From NCBI GenBank assembly GCA_022315425.1, contig JAIUPT010000034.1:744001-808000 (forward strand): a stretch of 64,000 nt of DNA, given 5' to 3'. How positions within the stretch are numbered: position 1 is the stretch's first letter; each line of letters starts with the position of its first letter. The DNA is from Pseudevernia furfuracea. Taxonomy: Eukaryota > Ascomycota > Lecanoromycetes > Lecanorales > Parmeliaceae. Positions 1 through 11,506 of this stretch are shown one piece after another. The translations under genes were made by a program, and so were the position numbers. The notes beneath the pieces were generated by a model that did not search any database, was not told the DNA's origin, and saw nothing but the letters and a program-made list of their open reading frames with translations.

Positions 1-369
1 TGGGAAGGTCGAGTCGAAACCGCACACAGCTCAAGGCTTGATGGGCACTCGCAGGGCTTATCACCCAATTTTGTCACCAATCCACATCCAAGACAGACAG
101 CCGAAACGCACATGTATCCAGCGCAACCTAATATGGGCAGATTCCACACTACCTTGGCGACCCAGGCTGCGCCGTTGCCTTTGTCACGCAATCGCCCAAA
201 ATCACAATTAGGTCAAGTCACCAGCCCTTTCAACCCTACAGATGATCAAACTCTTTTTGCTCGACCTCAAGGCCAAGAGTTGATAGACTACCATGTCACC
301 GATGCGGACATTGACACCAAGAACACGCAGCGCATCATGCATGACCAAGATCATAACCGACGCCAGTAA
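1..369 (+). CDS. C-terminal end of a C2H2 family protein (family member F), cut by the window edge
   Basis: The frame beginning at base 1 is open up to a stop at 367-369, giving the last 122 residues of a protein that starts outside the window. The text is low-complexity (P, Q, S, T, N) and ends in LIDYHVTDADID...IMHDQD. This aligns by eye with the tails of two paralogues in this window: gene A (KLKDHYDINTEADMD...LMHDEE) and gene D (KLKHHYDVIPDSD...VMQNDR). That makes it a sixth member of the local zinc-finger family, closest to A and D, and the only one on the + strand. The zinc fingers are not visible here. An internal ATG at 112 is not needed as a start because the frame is open before it. 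Family membership is inferred from one C-terminal motif, so it is likely but not certain. Confidence 0.6.
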   Translation, partial: WEGRVETAHSSRLDGHSQGLSPNFVTNPHPRQTAETHMYPAQPNMGRFHTTLATQAAPLPLSRNRPKSQLGQVTSPFNPTDDQTLFARPQGQELIDYHVTDADIDTKNTQRIMHDQDHNRRQ

Positions 370-1400
370 CTACCCCCTTGATGCTTCAATTGAAGGAGAA
401 CACAATCGAGGTAAGCATTGCGCTTCCCACATCCATGCGATTTCCGCCGAAGATATCTTCACTGACGACACAGCACTTAGACCAAGCAGTTCACCGCGCC
501 CTATCAATAATCCGTCAACGACGGATATAGCTGTTCGGCGTTCTACGAACCGTTTCCACCCGACTCCATGCCACGGCAACACATCAGTCACGTCCACGAA
601 GACATCTCAGCGACCACATCTATATGGGGAAAAAATACGTTCTTTTTCGCACGGTTCATGGCGCATCGAGATCTCACAATCTCTGATTCTACATCCACAT
701 CACCTTCAATCTCTTAAGCCTAACCCAGCATGTTATCACGAACCCATTGATTAATGATCTGTCATGTAGTACGATCTGGTCTCACGCAAGCATGCAACGT
801 AGCACTCGATATAGTCCTCTTCTACCCTTTGTATCATCATAGACTTTGCTCACGAATTCCAGTCCGTCTTTTTAGATGAATAGACTACTGTGGCAACTTG
901 ATCGTTGTGCGCATCAACAAAGGGCTAATGGTACGCTAGATGTGGAACAAAAGGGAAGGACGCTACACGAGAATGCAATCTGTTTCAACGCCCGAAGTAG
1001 AACGCGCATGTCCCAGGTGCTGTGGAGTAAGTTGAAGCAGAGAATGCGCCTTGCCCCCCACACAAGCTTCATGGCCTATGTTTGTCTTCCGGGGTCGTCG
1101 GCACTCTTTTTGTTTTTTTTTGAGAAGTCATCAAAGTGCGTCCTTCGGTCTGTCAAATAGATGACGGGACAACAGTTTCTCATAATTAATCCATCTCTTA
1201 CATGATTTAGCCCCTACTCTCCCGTATGAGTACTGGATCTTCGCTCCTTGTCATTCGTACTACGGAATGATATGGGCGCTTGATCTGAGGGCGGGTCCCA
1301 ATACTAAGAATATCTTACCCTACACATCGCGCACTCTGACCTTTTCACAATTCCCATCATCTTAACCTATATTCGAAGGTCTTCGCCACCTTCGTCGTCC
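370..1400. other. Intergenic, no gene recognised
   Basis: This is the 3' flank of the family-F gene. Overlapping short open frames exist, one of them overlapping the end of F in another frame, but none has a recognisable domain, signal peptide or convincing intron pattern. Base composition is normal for the GC-richer part of the window. Confidence 0.5.
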
Positions 1401-1985
1401 TCATACTTCTGTGTCAGCCTCTGCATCCTCTCGGTGCCCATTCATTGCCTCTGGGTCAGCATCCCCATCATGTGGCAGATACTTTGTTGAAAGGCAAGTG
1501 GAGTTGTATAGGTTAGATGAATTATTTACTGCGCATGTGCTCAGGGTCGTGGAATATATATAGTAATGAGTTACTCTAGGTGGCTGGAGATACGAGTGGC
1601 TGGTATGTTTGGGGGCCAAATTTCCAACATACTTGAGCTCCACGTCGTCATCGGAGACCGCTACGTCCGACGTGCGGATTTCGGATGTCCATATCCTCAT
1701 CTACCGATAATGCAGATTTGTCAGCCAAGTGTTAGAAGCGGGTAGCAGAGAGCATACCAGATCTTATGGCTTGACCAGGTTCCCTCTGCCCGTGCCAGAA
1801 CATCATCTACAGTGCGAGGATTCCGAGAACCGAAGCAACACAGCCAAATACCACCGTGCCGATACCGCTGGGGGAGTGAAGTTGTAGTGGGTGGAGAGGC
1901 GTTCAAGGTGGGTGTTGGTTCTGCGGTCTGAGTCTTGTCCTGTTGATGGCGGGCAACATCATTTTCTCCTGTGGGACATGCTTAC
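1401..1985 (-). pseudogene. Possible small gene or gene fragment, unrecognised
   Basis: On the minus strand an open stretch (about 1985 to 1721) reads ...FGSRNPRTVDDVLARAEGTW..., with protein-like composition. It meets a good-looking intron: donor GTATGC near 1765, branch GGCTGAC, acceptor GTAG near 1701. A second open stretch (1700-1401) follows and ends in an acidic tail (DGDADPEAMNGHREDAEADT). The simple splice places a stop codon at the junction, so either the model is wrong, further introns are present, or this is a decayed gene. No family is recognised. Confidence 0.2.
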
Positions 1986-2019
1986 AAGGGAGTTGCACTG
2001 GTTCAATAGGCTTTGGAAG

Positions 2020-2490
2020 ATATTTTGTTTACTTTTTTCAAATTTCGTTTGAACACTTCGTAAAATTATAAGTTTTCTCTTATATAACGTGCAATAATAT
2101 TATTAATATTGTACTTTTTATATTAGTAATACGGAGGTCTGCACGTAAAGTCTTGAACAAAGCCCTAACTCTACTTTCGGAAAACAGCCTCAGCTTTGTA
2201 TGTAGGGCGTCATCCGATATGAGCCTTGGCGTTCAGGACTTTACGTGCAGACCTCCGTATAGAATAAAAAATTAAGTACGAGAATTTCAACGTAAGTAAC
2301 TATAAGCTTCGCATAGATATATTTATTTTTATATAAGTACTCAAGATTCAAGTTTATTATATTCGAGTCTCGTTACGTAAAATTAACAATAACGCTACGT
2401 TGATATATATCAGATCGATATCTAAGAGTATTAGATGTGCTCATTCGATTTTAATTTATTAGACATTTAACACAGTTGTGGTTGTCTTTC
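2020..2490. repeat. Small AT-rich relic surrounding the MITE
   Basis: An isolated patch of TA-rich sequence (2020-2129 and 2260-2490) sits in GC-normal DNA, with the texture of the RIP-mutated blocks further right. No LTR ends or coding remnant can be identified. A GC-rich inverted-repeat element (2130-2259) lies inside it. Confidence 0.35.
2130..2259. mobile_element. MITE with about 26-bp terminal inverted repeats and TA target duplication
   Basis: The left end reads TA-CGGAGGTCTGCACGTAAAG and the right end is its inverted complement, closing in CCTCCG-TA. The inverted repeats agree over the first 20 bases after TA, then one mismatch, then five more matches. Both ends abut TA, consistent with TA-duplicating Tc1/mariner/pogo-type transposition. 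About 126 bp separate the TA dinucleotides and there is no coding capacity, so it is non-autonomous. It is GC-normal and shows no RIP-like decay, unlike the AT-rich patch it sits in, which suggests recent insertion. The superfamily assignment rests on the TA duplication alone. Confidence 0.75.
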
Positions 2491-5400
2491 TATAAAAGGA
2501 TTTTTGAAAGAAAAAAAACTCCCGGGGCCGGCTAAACCTCCAGCCTGTAGTTTTGCAGAAAGGATTAATAGACGAAGGTTGCATGAGCAGTCAGCAATGA
2601 CGAGCAAGTTGTGCTGTCTCGTGCAAGAACGAATCATATCGCCACTCAGGGCCTCTAAAGGTCGTGAGATTGGACACCTAAAATAATCCTGGAGTGATGT
2701 GGTGGGGGAAAGTGAGGCTTCACTACAACATACGGATTACTAAAGTATCTAGCAACCGTGCGGGGTCACGGCGGGGTTGTTCTGGCTTTTGACGTGTCCG
2801 GTAGTTCGCAGACGGCTCCGTAAATCACCCAATACAAGACCTCCAAAGAGATTTCGATATTTTAGAGCATCCCTGTCTAGATGCGGCTTCATACAGGCTC
2901 ATCCCTGTTTGGCGCCGGCCGCTTCAATGACGGACTATGGGTCGGCGGTTCTACTAAATCTTGTTGGGACTACATCCCTTTGCATTGCTGCACATTCGCC
3001 AGCAAAAGCACCGGGGATTGCGTTAACAACGAATCAATTCGCTAGAGTGCTGAGTCTATTTATTTGCGGCGTACCCGTCCGTGAGAACGCTAGAGTATGC
3101 GACTTTCAGCTTCAACGTGAGCGGGGTTTCGAGCAGCGAGATGGCGACAGTGTCCCCACTGTAAGTCCTATCAGCTAAAGAGGCATGGTGCAATCTGCTC
3201 ACCGCTCCTATGAGTATGAACCCGAGTATGAACTCTGAAGTGCCGAGATGGTCGATCCTACTGTTACTAGTGCGACGATGTGCAGGGGCAGACCTGAAAG
3301 GCGCCTGGCTCGTCGGTCCCCTTTCGGACTTAGGTACACTGTTTGGTTGCACCCCATCCACTTCAGAGACTGCCCTCCAACCTTTATCCGCTCTGACTCT
3401 CGTCGAGATGTCAGAGGTCATGCTTCTGCAGCTCCGTCCTTGTTGTCAAAAGACGAAATATTTGTTTGACACGATGATGTGCGAGAAGCCAGAATCAAAA
3501 CTTTTGGTGGTGTTGGCCTCCATATACTGGAAATTAGACGCGAAGGCATAGGATCGAAGGGTTGCCCTTGCATCGAATGAATTGCATTGAGAACCTTAAT
3601 GGTGCGGTTGTAGTACTGTTTTATAACATACTTTCTAGAAATTGCGGCAAATGGGGATGTAGGCCGCATCGCTCAATTCTCTAACGAGGCAATATTAGGC
3701 ATAAAAGGAAAATAAAGAGCAAACCACCAAATGTCACTCTAGTTTCTGTCTGAAGGTCGTGGGTCAGTGCGCCGGCCCCCAGCTTGCATATATTATTCTC
3801 TCCCAAGTTTGCTTTAGGCCAATTTCAGGGCCAGCCCTATGCAATGCAACAATTAGTGTGAGGAGACACTACATCAAGCGGTTTTATTTGCTCCTGGTGG
3901 CTCCATTAGTCACGGCCATTCATGTACGTGCGCTCGGGCCTGCGAAATGAAAATTTCGGATCGCTTCATTCTTGTGACTATCGCGGATTTGACGAGGGGC
4001 AGGCTTCCAAGCGCCAGCTTGCCATTCGTTTTTAGCCGACACGTACCCTCCTAAGTCGATTTCTCGGTACGAAAATCTGGTAACCGGAACACCGAGCGCT
4101 TGATCTCGGCCCCGGCTACGGTGAGCTGAAGTTGGGCATCAACGCAAGAAACCTCCAACCCGGTAACTCTGCAAGCAGCGACTCGACCGTTTTTGTGGGG
4201 GTCCAGGAGCCGCATCAGGGATGCTCGCGCAGCCAAAAACCTGGTCCCTGTTCCATGAACAGCTCATAGCTGAGATGAACATCTGGATTCTCCCGGGATT
4301 TCAGCACCTCCGCATGAGTGAGAATGCTAATAGCGTAGCGTATTGAAGTCCGTGGAAACTTGTGCTCGGCCAAGGATGTATCATTCAATCAACAGGCTCT
4401 CGATGGCGTATCTATAGACGGGGAATGGCTGGTGAGTCTCGCTAGCTGCTTTGTTGCACCAGGATAGAACTTAGATAGCACTAATCCCCACCTTGTTGTC
4501 CTGGACATCATCCTCAACAGCCAATCAGTACTTGTTGACTTTGTTGCTCATGCAGGATTATACTTAGAGTTTGAGATCAAGCAAAGGCTTCTTAGCACAA
4601 GCCGTGGGTGGCACTTTTGGCGTTTTTCCATCCCAACTCATGCATGTCATGCATAATTCTTCTCAGTCCAATGCCGCTAGTCAAACTCATCACTCGATCT
4701 CGCATCGATACCTGACATTGATAGGAGTTTTTAATAATTAACTCATCACCAGGCCGTTAGGATTGCAGATCCTCCGCTTTCACTTCCTGCACCTTCTACC
4801 TAGACCTCGGACTAAAACTGCATCTTACCATGCTAATCTCTCGATCAGGATTCAAGGGTCGCTTATCTCGTAACCATAGGTGCGCGAGATCCACTAAAAA
4901 AAGCTTGTCCATCCCGAAAAGCTGGCCTCGAATGGAATTCGATATGATGATACTCCGCATGGTCTCACCTTTCATTAAAAGACCTCCCCTCCTCCTTCAA
5001 AAAAAGGGGAGCGACGACCGACAAAAGGTGAAACGGCCAGCCCAACGCACCCCTGTATGTTTCCCAATTTAACCATTCCAAGAGACTCTGAATTCGCCGA
5101 ATGCCCATTCTACTCACTGAAGTTTGATGGAGCAATCCATACTGCCCAATTGATTCCCCAAAATTATTTCCCCTCGAGGCCCCGCCCCCAGACCAGGCAG
5201 TCGCTACTAAATTTATTGTACAAAGAGCAGAAGCTGAATGTGTAGAAGTACGCTTACAAATCAAAGCCGTTCTTCTATAAAGAGGCGTAAAGAATACAAG
5301 ATATCGCCTGTGAAGGACTTCGTCGCGATGACGGTTGTGTAGGATGCAAATTAAGATGGCGAGGTCCACCTGGGACAAGTCTCGCCAAGGGGGTAGTATA

Positions 5401-5582
5401 GAAAATGTGCGGTGAGATACAGTGCCAGGTGCGGGTCGTATAGATGCTCAAGATGGGTTTGCTCAAGCATGACTGGTACGCGGCGTACTGCAATGCACGG
5501 CGTCTAGTTATGTTTTTCGTATTGATGACATACTTGGAGAAAGTGGTGAGGGCCTGCTTATGCGAATCCACAGCTCGAAGAT
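2491..5582. other. Intergenic, no gene recognised
   Basis: Several 60-137 codon open frames occur on both strands, often overlapping each other (for example around 3050-3550 and 4050-5380). None shows a family signature, signal peptide or paired exon with consistent splice sites. I see no repeat or RNA gene here. Confidence 0.4.
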
Positions 5583-7765
5583 CTACCTCCCACCACATGT
5601 AACTGATTCATGACACGAAGTATCAGCGCGGCTTCGCCTTTCACTTCGTGTACTCTCCTCGTCATGCATGAGACATTGAAAGGTGTCCAAATCAAGATCC
5701 ATATCGGCCTCAGTGTTGATGTCGTAGTGGTCTTTGAGCTTGCTGCGCGAAGGCTGCTTCCTCGCTTGACTGACGAGGCTAGGCTTAGCGAAAGGACTGG
5801 GCGTCTGTATCAATGGTGGTACCAGGTGACGTGGATCGGGAGAGGAAGTTTGAGTCGGGGACATAGCGCGGGCTCTGCCCACACGGTGGGGAGGGTGGTA
5901 TCTAGGTTGGCTTGATATCAGAGTGGATGAGTTCGTGGGATTCAAGATGGGGGTAGCCTGCCAGTAATCGCCCGCCATGACGCTGGTTGGGGTCGTCAAG
6001 TCGGAGTCGAGAGGTTTGGAGGCTGTCCAGGGAGCATCAGAGCTTGGTTGTGGTTGAGTCCGATAATTGCCGCCACTCGTCATCAGCGTCTGACCAGCAT
6101 TTCGATAAGGGTGTTGCAGTTCAATCGTCCAATTCCCTTCAGGCGTATCAGAATTGCCTTGAGATAGCACCTGATTCAAACGAGGAACAGAATTATTTGG
6201 GACACCCCAGGGGCCTCCAGGCTGTTCCAGGTGCGAAGCCAAAGAAGTCATCATGTCTCCATCAATTATTGAGCTTTGGCTCGAATTGAAATGAAGCGGT
6301 GCGGTAGCCTGAGTCACCGAGCTTTGTTGGGGGGCAGGGACACCACGATCGTGCGATGGTCCGGTAGCATCGACCGTCTCAGCTTCGTGGTGATGACTCC
6401 AATCATATGTGCTTTCAGTGAATGCTACCTCGGCGAGAGTGTCTGCCGATTCGTTGCTCATTTCAAGCCTGATTTGTAACCCTTCGATCACTGACAAGTC
6501 CCAGCCAAAGAGCGAGTCTATCAAGCTAGGGCGCGATGCCATTCTGCGTCGCCATGCCTCGTCCACTCCAGGTTGTAGCAGTAAGCCTCGGATCACGTTA
6601 TTGGAGTCCCAGTCCCGGACATGTTGGAAAAGCCTGTAGTGAGCGTTGTCGATATGATTCAGCTGTTCCATGAACGAGTGAAAGTGAGAAACACAGAAAC
6701 CGCAAGAGAAGTGCTTTTTGTTGATGGTGTCTCTCCAGTGGTCGGCGAGTTCAGCACAGTCGGAAATGTGATGGGTCTTGAGATGGGTGATGAAGTGCGA
6801 TTTCCTTGTGTAACTTCGTACGTCTAATGATTTATTGGCACATGGAAACGCTTTATGGGTGTTGCAATGACTGTCGTTGGGATCTCGGAAGCCACAAAAT
6901 GCGCACTTCGCACCGTCTGCTGTATACTCTATTGGCCCTCTCGGCATGCAGCGGTATCTCGTTCCATGCTCTTTCATGTGTCGTTTCCATCCATCGCAGG
7001 TAGTGATCTTCCGAGGATCTTTGCAAATGAAGCACCAATGGCTATGGCCAATGGCGGAAAAGTATGTCGCGTCATCGATCGAAGGTTCCCTGGAGACGTC
7101 AATCAACGTTCCTCTGTTATGCGAGCTCGTGGGCGTGGTGGCAACAGTGTTGCCGTCATAGAGAGACGATAGTGCGCCAAAAGAGCCAGCAGAAGACCTT
7201 GACGCATTCGATGACCATTGCCATGAATCGTGTAGTAGGGCGGCACTGGCTCTTTGAGTACCAAGGTGACTGTTGGCATAGAGTTTTTGTAGTCCATCAA
7301 ACGCTCCTACAAATATTCGTCAGCTAAAGTAGACATAACAGTACACCACTATGAATACTAACCGCCAACCCGGGTGAAATCAAGCCATGCTGATAAAAGA
7401 TCGTCAGGGCAGCCTTTCAGCAGAGAGATTGCTTCAAGCTGCTGGGATGAAAGACTTCCGGGTTGAAACCAGTGATTGCCACTAGCTCTGGAAGAACGGA
7501 GCCCCGTCAACCAGGCAAGCACGACTTGGTTGTCAAAATGTTGAAGAATAGCAAGAGCATCCTGCTGTAAAAGAGAAGGATAGGTTGAATAATTGTACTC
7601 GTGGGTAGACCCGATGGTATTTGTCACTACCTGAGACGGAAACCCCACACTGTGGTGTTCTCTGCGAGATTGCGAAGAGTGTGGATAAACATGAGTGGGG
7701 TTGTTCTCGTGGCCTTGGAAGGACCGGTGCGGCGCAGCCAGAGAGCTAGGTGAAGAGTTCTCCAT
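5583..7765 (-). CDS. C2H2-type zinc-finger protein, local family member A (two exons)
   Basis: Exon 1 is 7363-7765 (ATG at 7765); the intron is 7307-7362 (donor GTTAGT, branch GCTGAC, acceptor TTTGTAG, phase 1); exon 2 is 7306-5583. The product is about 708 residues. Residues about 65-134 hold two tandem copies of a roughly 35-residue unit (DALAILQHFDNQVVLAWL, then LEAISLLKGCPDDLLSAWL). Residues about 226-365 hold the Cys/His block: finger CFIC...WKRHMKEH, a CAFC...H...H...C segment, a HLKTHH segment, and finger SCGFC...LNHIDNAH. A W-DSNNVIRGLLLQPG motif and a Leu/Ala-rich segment (about 400-435) follow, then a Ser/Pro/Gln-rich tail ending KLKDHYDIN. A nuclear nucleic-acid-binding role is inferred from the fingers; no target is known. 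Apparent starts inside exon 2 are not real, as its frame runs back to the intron. Confidence 0.85.
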
Positions 7766-10115
7766 CTTCGTCGCATAGATCGTAGAAAGAGTGACAGACA
7801 GCGAGAAAGATGCCCAGAACGAGATGCGTCATGGTCGAAAAAAAGAAAAGACTCAAGAGCGTAATATGTATTCAACTTACGAAGCACGCATGACTGTCAT
7901 GTACTATTATCGACGGTTTTTCTCAGGAAATCTGGGTTTCTACAATCATCATATTCTGGCTGCCACTAAAGACCCATCGGCAGCTACCCACCAGGTCAAG
8001 GCAGTTTCAGGATGAATAAAACTCTCGCCCGAGGATTAAGTGGCTTACAATTCTCACAGAGAACATTCCATGAATCCCAGATTACGATGGGGGGTTTTTT
8101 GCCATCGTAACACATTAGTGCGGAGCTGACCCGCAGGTGGGTGCGCTTTCACGGTACTGTAGAGGAGGTAGGAAGGGAAGTGACCCCTGCCCGTTCCTGA
8201 GCATCTTGGCGACCATCCCTGCTGGGTGCGGCCTCCACGGGCTGTTGACCTAATCAAATGGCGAAAACTGGGCAAAACCTTCGCACGGCCGGCCCCATCA
8301 ATTCCACAGTTCACACACCGGTCTCTCTCCACCGATGACAGACTTGTACGAGTAGTACCCGAGACATCTCACCGCTTGTCGGGTACCCAGCGACTAGAGA
8401 GTTCATCCCAAGTCAGCAGGTAACAGAGCCGATATTGAAATCTATCTGACTTTTGTCTTGCTTCTTTCCTTTGGGAATTGGACTACAGAATGGTTGGAAA
8501 TTGCTGTATTCGTTGCTTCGACCGCAAGAAACAGTCCTAGACGGACTCTTGAAGTGGGCGCAAAAACAATAATAAATTGAGTTTGCTGCCACGTGTGGTG
8601 CAAGGGTTTGAAAAATGATAGCTAATGCAGGCCTCCAGAACCAGTCAGTTCCTTTTGCCAGGCAGACGCTAGTAATCCTTAATACCTTGACAAGTGAAAT
8701 GTTCCTCCCTTCACACATTACTACCTTTAACATCTGTTACACTGCAATCAAAAATGTCAGCGCTAGCACGCTTTTGATCGTGTGGCTTGGAATCCGGGAT
8801 GGCCCTTCCTAGCTATACCAAGAAAGAAAAACAACTTCAAGCAGACCGCCTGACCTGCGTCATTCCAGCTCGGATCTCACTGCAAACCAGCGCATCCCGT
8901 CTTCTCGCCGTTTCGGTCAGTACCGCTTGCGCGGCAATGAGCAAGTGTAGAAATTGACTACGTTTCTGTCGAGACCCTTTCCATAGTCGGACGGCCGTCT
9001 TCGAGTCTTCTAGTGGAAACAATGCAGATCTAGGCGCATATTTAGTCTCGATATCAACCCTACTGCAACCCCTGCAGATCATTGTGCCGTGATCATGATC
9101 GCCGACAGGGACGCAGACGCTCCGGGAATCAGCCCCACGCCGAGGATGGCAAGTTTACGCTGGTTAATTGGGGACAATTCTCAACTCGGACGTAGGACTC
9201 AGCGATATGGAGTAACGAAAAGCCATGTCGCCCCGTCTTTTGGTTTGGTCAGCTGTGTGAATCCGGGGAATCTGAGGCGATCCGAAAAGGCCCTTTAGTG
9301 TAAGTGGACGATTTCCGGGCATCCTGTAAGTTCCTTCATTTCATGCCATTGTATTTCTTCTCATCTCGATCGTGACAACTCAAATGTAATGAAGCTAGGT
9401 ACTGCATTCCATCCTGCCCTTTATTGATCTTCTTGTGTTCGAAGAAGGTTCTAGAAGGCTTCCTAATCGGGTCAGTTGCACCATCCCTGCTCGCAACGCC
9501 CTATTCATACTGTGCGCTCGCTACACCGCAACATCAGCCCCTTTTCCCTCTAACTTCTATTCTTAATCGGAGCCTAAACTGGAAGGGTCTTATAAACGTC
9601 GATACTTTAGTGGTCCGTAGCGGGGCCTCACTTTCCCCCACGACACTATCTGCAGGTATGATGGAAGCCAACTTCACGGCTTTTACCCTTTGCTCATGAC
9701 TGCCCGCTACAGTGGGACTGTGGGTTAGTGAGTCTCATATCGCATAGCGCATACTCGTTGCCACCTAGTAATGCAACACTCTAAAATCCAGGGGCGTGTA
9801 CCGCCCCTCAAAAGCCTCCCTAAACCCACGCTGGCCCCCCGAAGAATTAAATAGACTTTGTTATATCATCATCTGCGTTCGTCAATAGAACTTCGATTCA
9901 AAGAATTCCTGAAGATTCAAAATCTAGATTTTACGTTCTATAATTTCTCTTTTCACTTAATTTTAATTACTGTTATGAAACGACGAATTATGAAGTTTTC
10001 GAATTTGAGGGTGTTGTATTACTAGGTGGCAACGAGTATCGGGTATGGATTCGTGTCATGTTCGTGTCATTCGGAAGGCCACGAATACCTTCCTCCAGAG
10101 CATATTCCACGTTCT

Positions 10116-10330
10116 TTCCTCTTTATTCGATTTTATCTCTTTCAGAGGCATAGCATTCTTTGTCCCGCCCGCCCGCCCCTGTTACATGTATATAGCGTCA
10201 TTTTTCACTCCAGGTCTGTGCTTCTACAAGCATGGGAGTTTTCTAGCGCTAGGGTACGAGAATATGCCTCTTCAGGCCTCTATTGGCTTTGCGGCCCTGG
10301 CGTTGGACAGCCCAATCATATATATTCAGC
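10116..10330 (+). repeat. Dispersed ~200-bp repeat, copy 1
   Basis: The segment starting ATCTCTTTCAGAGGCATAGC, running through a CCCGCCCGC block, a TGTATATAGC block and an AAGCATGGGAG block, recurs at about 20431-20640 and 20826-21020 in the same orientation. It has no terminal inverted or direct repeats that I can find. Open frames through it are not conserved between the copies, so it is treated as a non-coding repeat of unknown origin. Confidence 0.6.
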
Positions 10331-10430
10331 TATTTGAGTGCATACATGACGATATGAGAACACTAAACGACTGGTTGCTTATCCAACCTTCGCCTGATCG
10401 TGCAAGGTTTGACGCGGAACCCGAGATGCC

Positions 10431-10521
10431 TACTCAGCTGAAGGACTGTCCTTAGAGTATTAGCGGTCACTGAGGTGCATACTCAGCTGAAGGACTGTCC
10501 TTATTAGCGGTCACTGAGGTG
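10431..10521 (+). repeat. Short tandem duplication (2 copies, 47 and 42 bp)
   Basis: The unit TACTCAGCTGAAGGACTGTC... ending TCACTGAGGTG occurs at 10431-10477 and again at 10480-10521. The second copy lacks five bases (AGAGT region). A local replication-slippage duplication is the simplest reading. Confidence 0.85.
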
Positions 10522-11506
10522 TCCGAGTCAGAAATTCCCCCGGTCCTCGACTGGTTGGTAATCATTCAACGGCTTGGTGTCTAGGATCTCGCCAGTAGCC
10601 ACAGCGTGGGGTCAAAAGTCGCAACCTCACAGTTTCGAAGCATGACCTCACTCAGGCCTCCTCACTCAGCCCTACGCCCTACGCTAGTAGATTGCGCCAA
10701 TTGACAAATTGGTTGCTGCTCGACGATAACAACATCATTGCTATTATATATCCCAGGGATACTGACCGGCGCCAGTGCTGTTATACCTGGATCTTCTGTT
10801 TGGCACGGAAGTGAATTGGCTGAGAAATTCGATTCAGGTCGCCGCTCAAAAAGACCTGCGATCCGGCAGTTGTAGTATGTAGAACCTATTTGAACATTAT
10901 CTTCGTGCCGCCCGACTTCAGCTAGCGAGGAGTTCCAGGAAAGCGTGAATAGTAAGGTATGCTATCACAATGCGATTGGCACGAAGATTCCGAGAAAGCA
11001 TGAATCCGAAGGCGCCACATTTTGGCTGGCATTGAATCTTTAGGAAGGGGTGCATCTTGGGCATCCTTCTGCGGATCCAGCTCTCAACGATCAGTAGCTA
11101 CAGACGGTCGGGCATGGATTACTGCTTGATCCAGTCGAACCCGGACCTTTGAAATGGCGCCGGAAGATCAAGAAGACGTCATAATACCCGTGAGGAAACC
11201 CCTTTCGAAGCACCAGCCGAGCTTTCACTGCTGAATGCCTTGAGCTGCAAGAGATTCCGTTTGCAGAGCGCTTCTTTCAAATGGCCATCACCCCCGATAC
11301 AAAAAACTTCCAACCATCCATCCCAAGAAAAGTACAAGAATGTAGACCTCCAAGAAGACGTCCATCTATTTTTCACGGCTCTGTTTGCGGATGCTCGATA
11401 CCATGTCCACATCGCGAGGTCACTAGCGATGACTGTCAGCATATGAGCACAGTAAGCGGCATTTCCCAGTCGAACATTGCTTACCACCATTCGCAGCGAG
11501 CAGTGG

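Larger units (their letters stand above)
7766..11506. other. Intergenic, no gene recognised
   Basis: No frame here has a recognisable domain. It contains a repeated segment shared with 20.4-21.0 kb (near 10116-10330) and a short tandem duplication (10431-10521), listed separately. A short AT-rich patch lies around 9840-10020. Confidence 0.4.

Noticed and set aside
10045..10455. 136-codon open frame with protein-like text
   Set aside because: It runs through the dispersed repeat shared with 20.4-21.0 kb, where the frame is not kept, so it is not credible as a gene.
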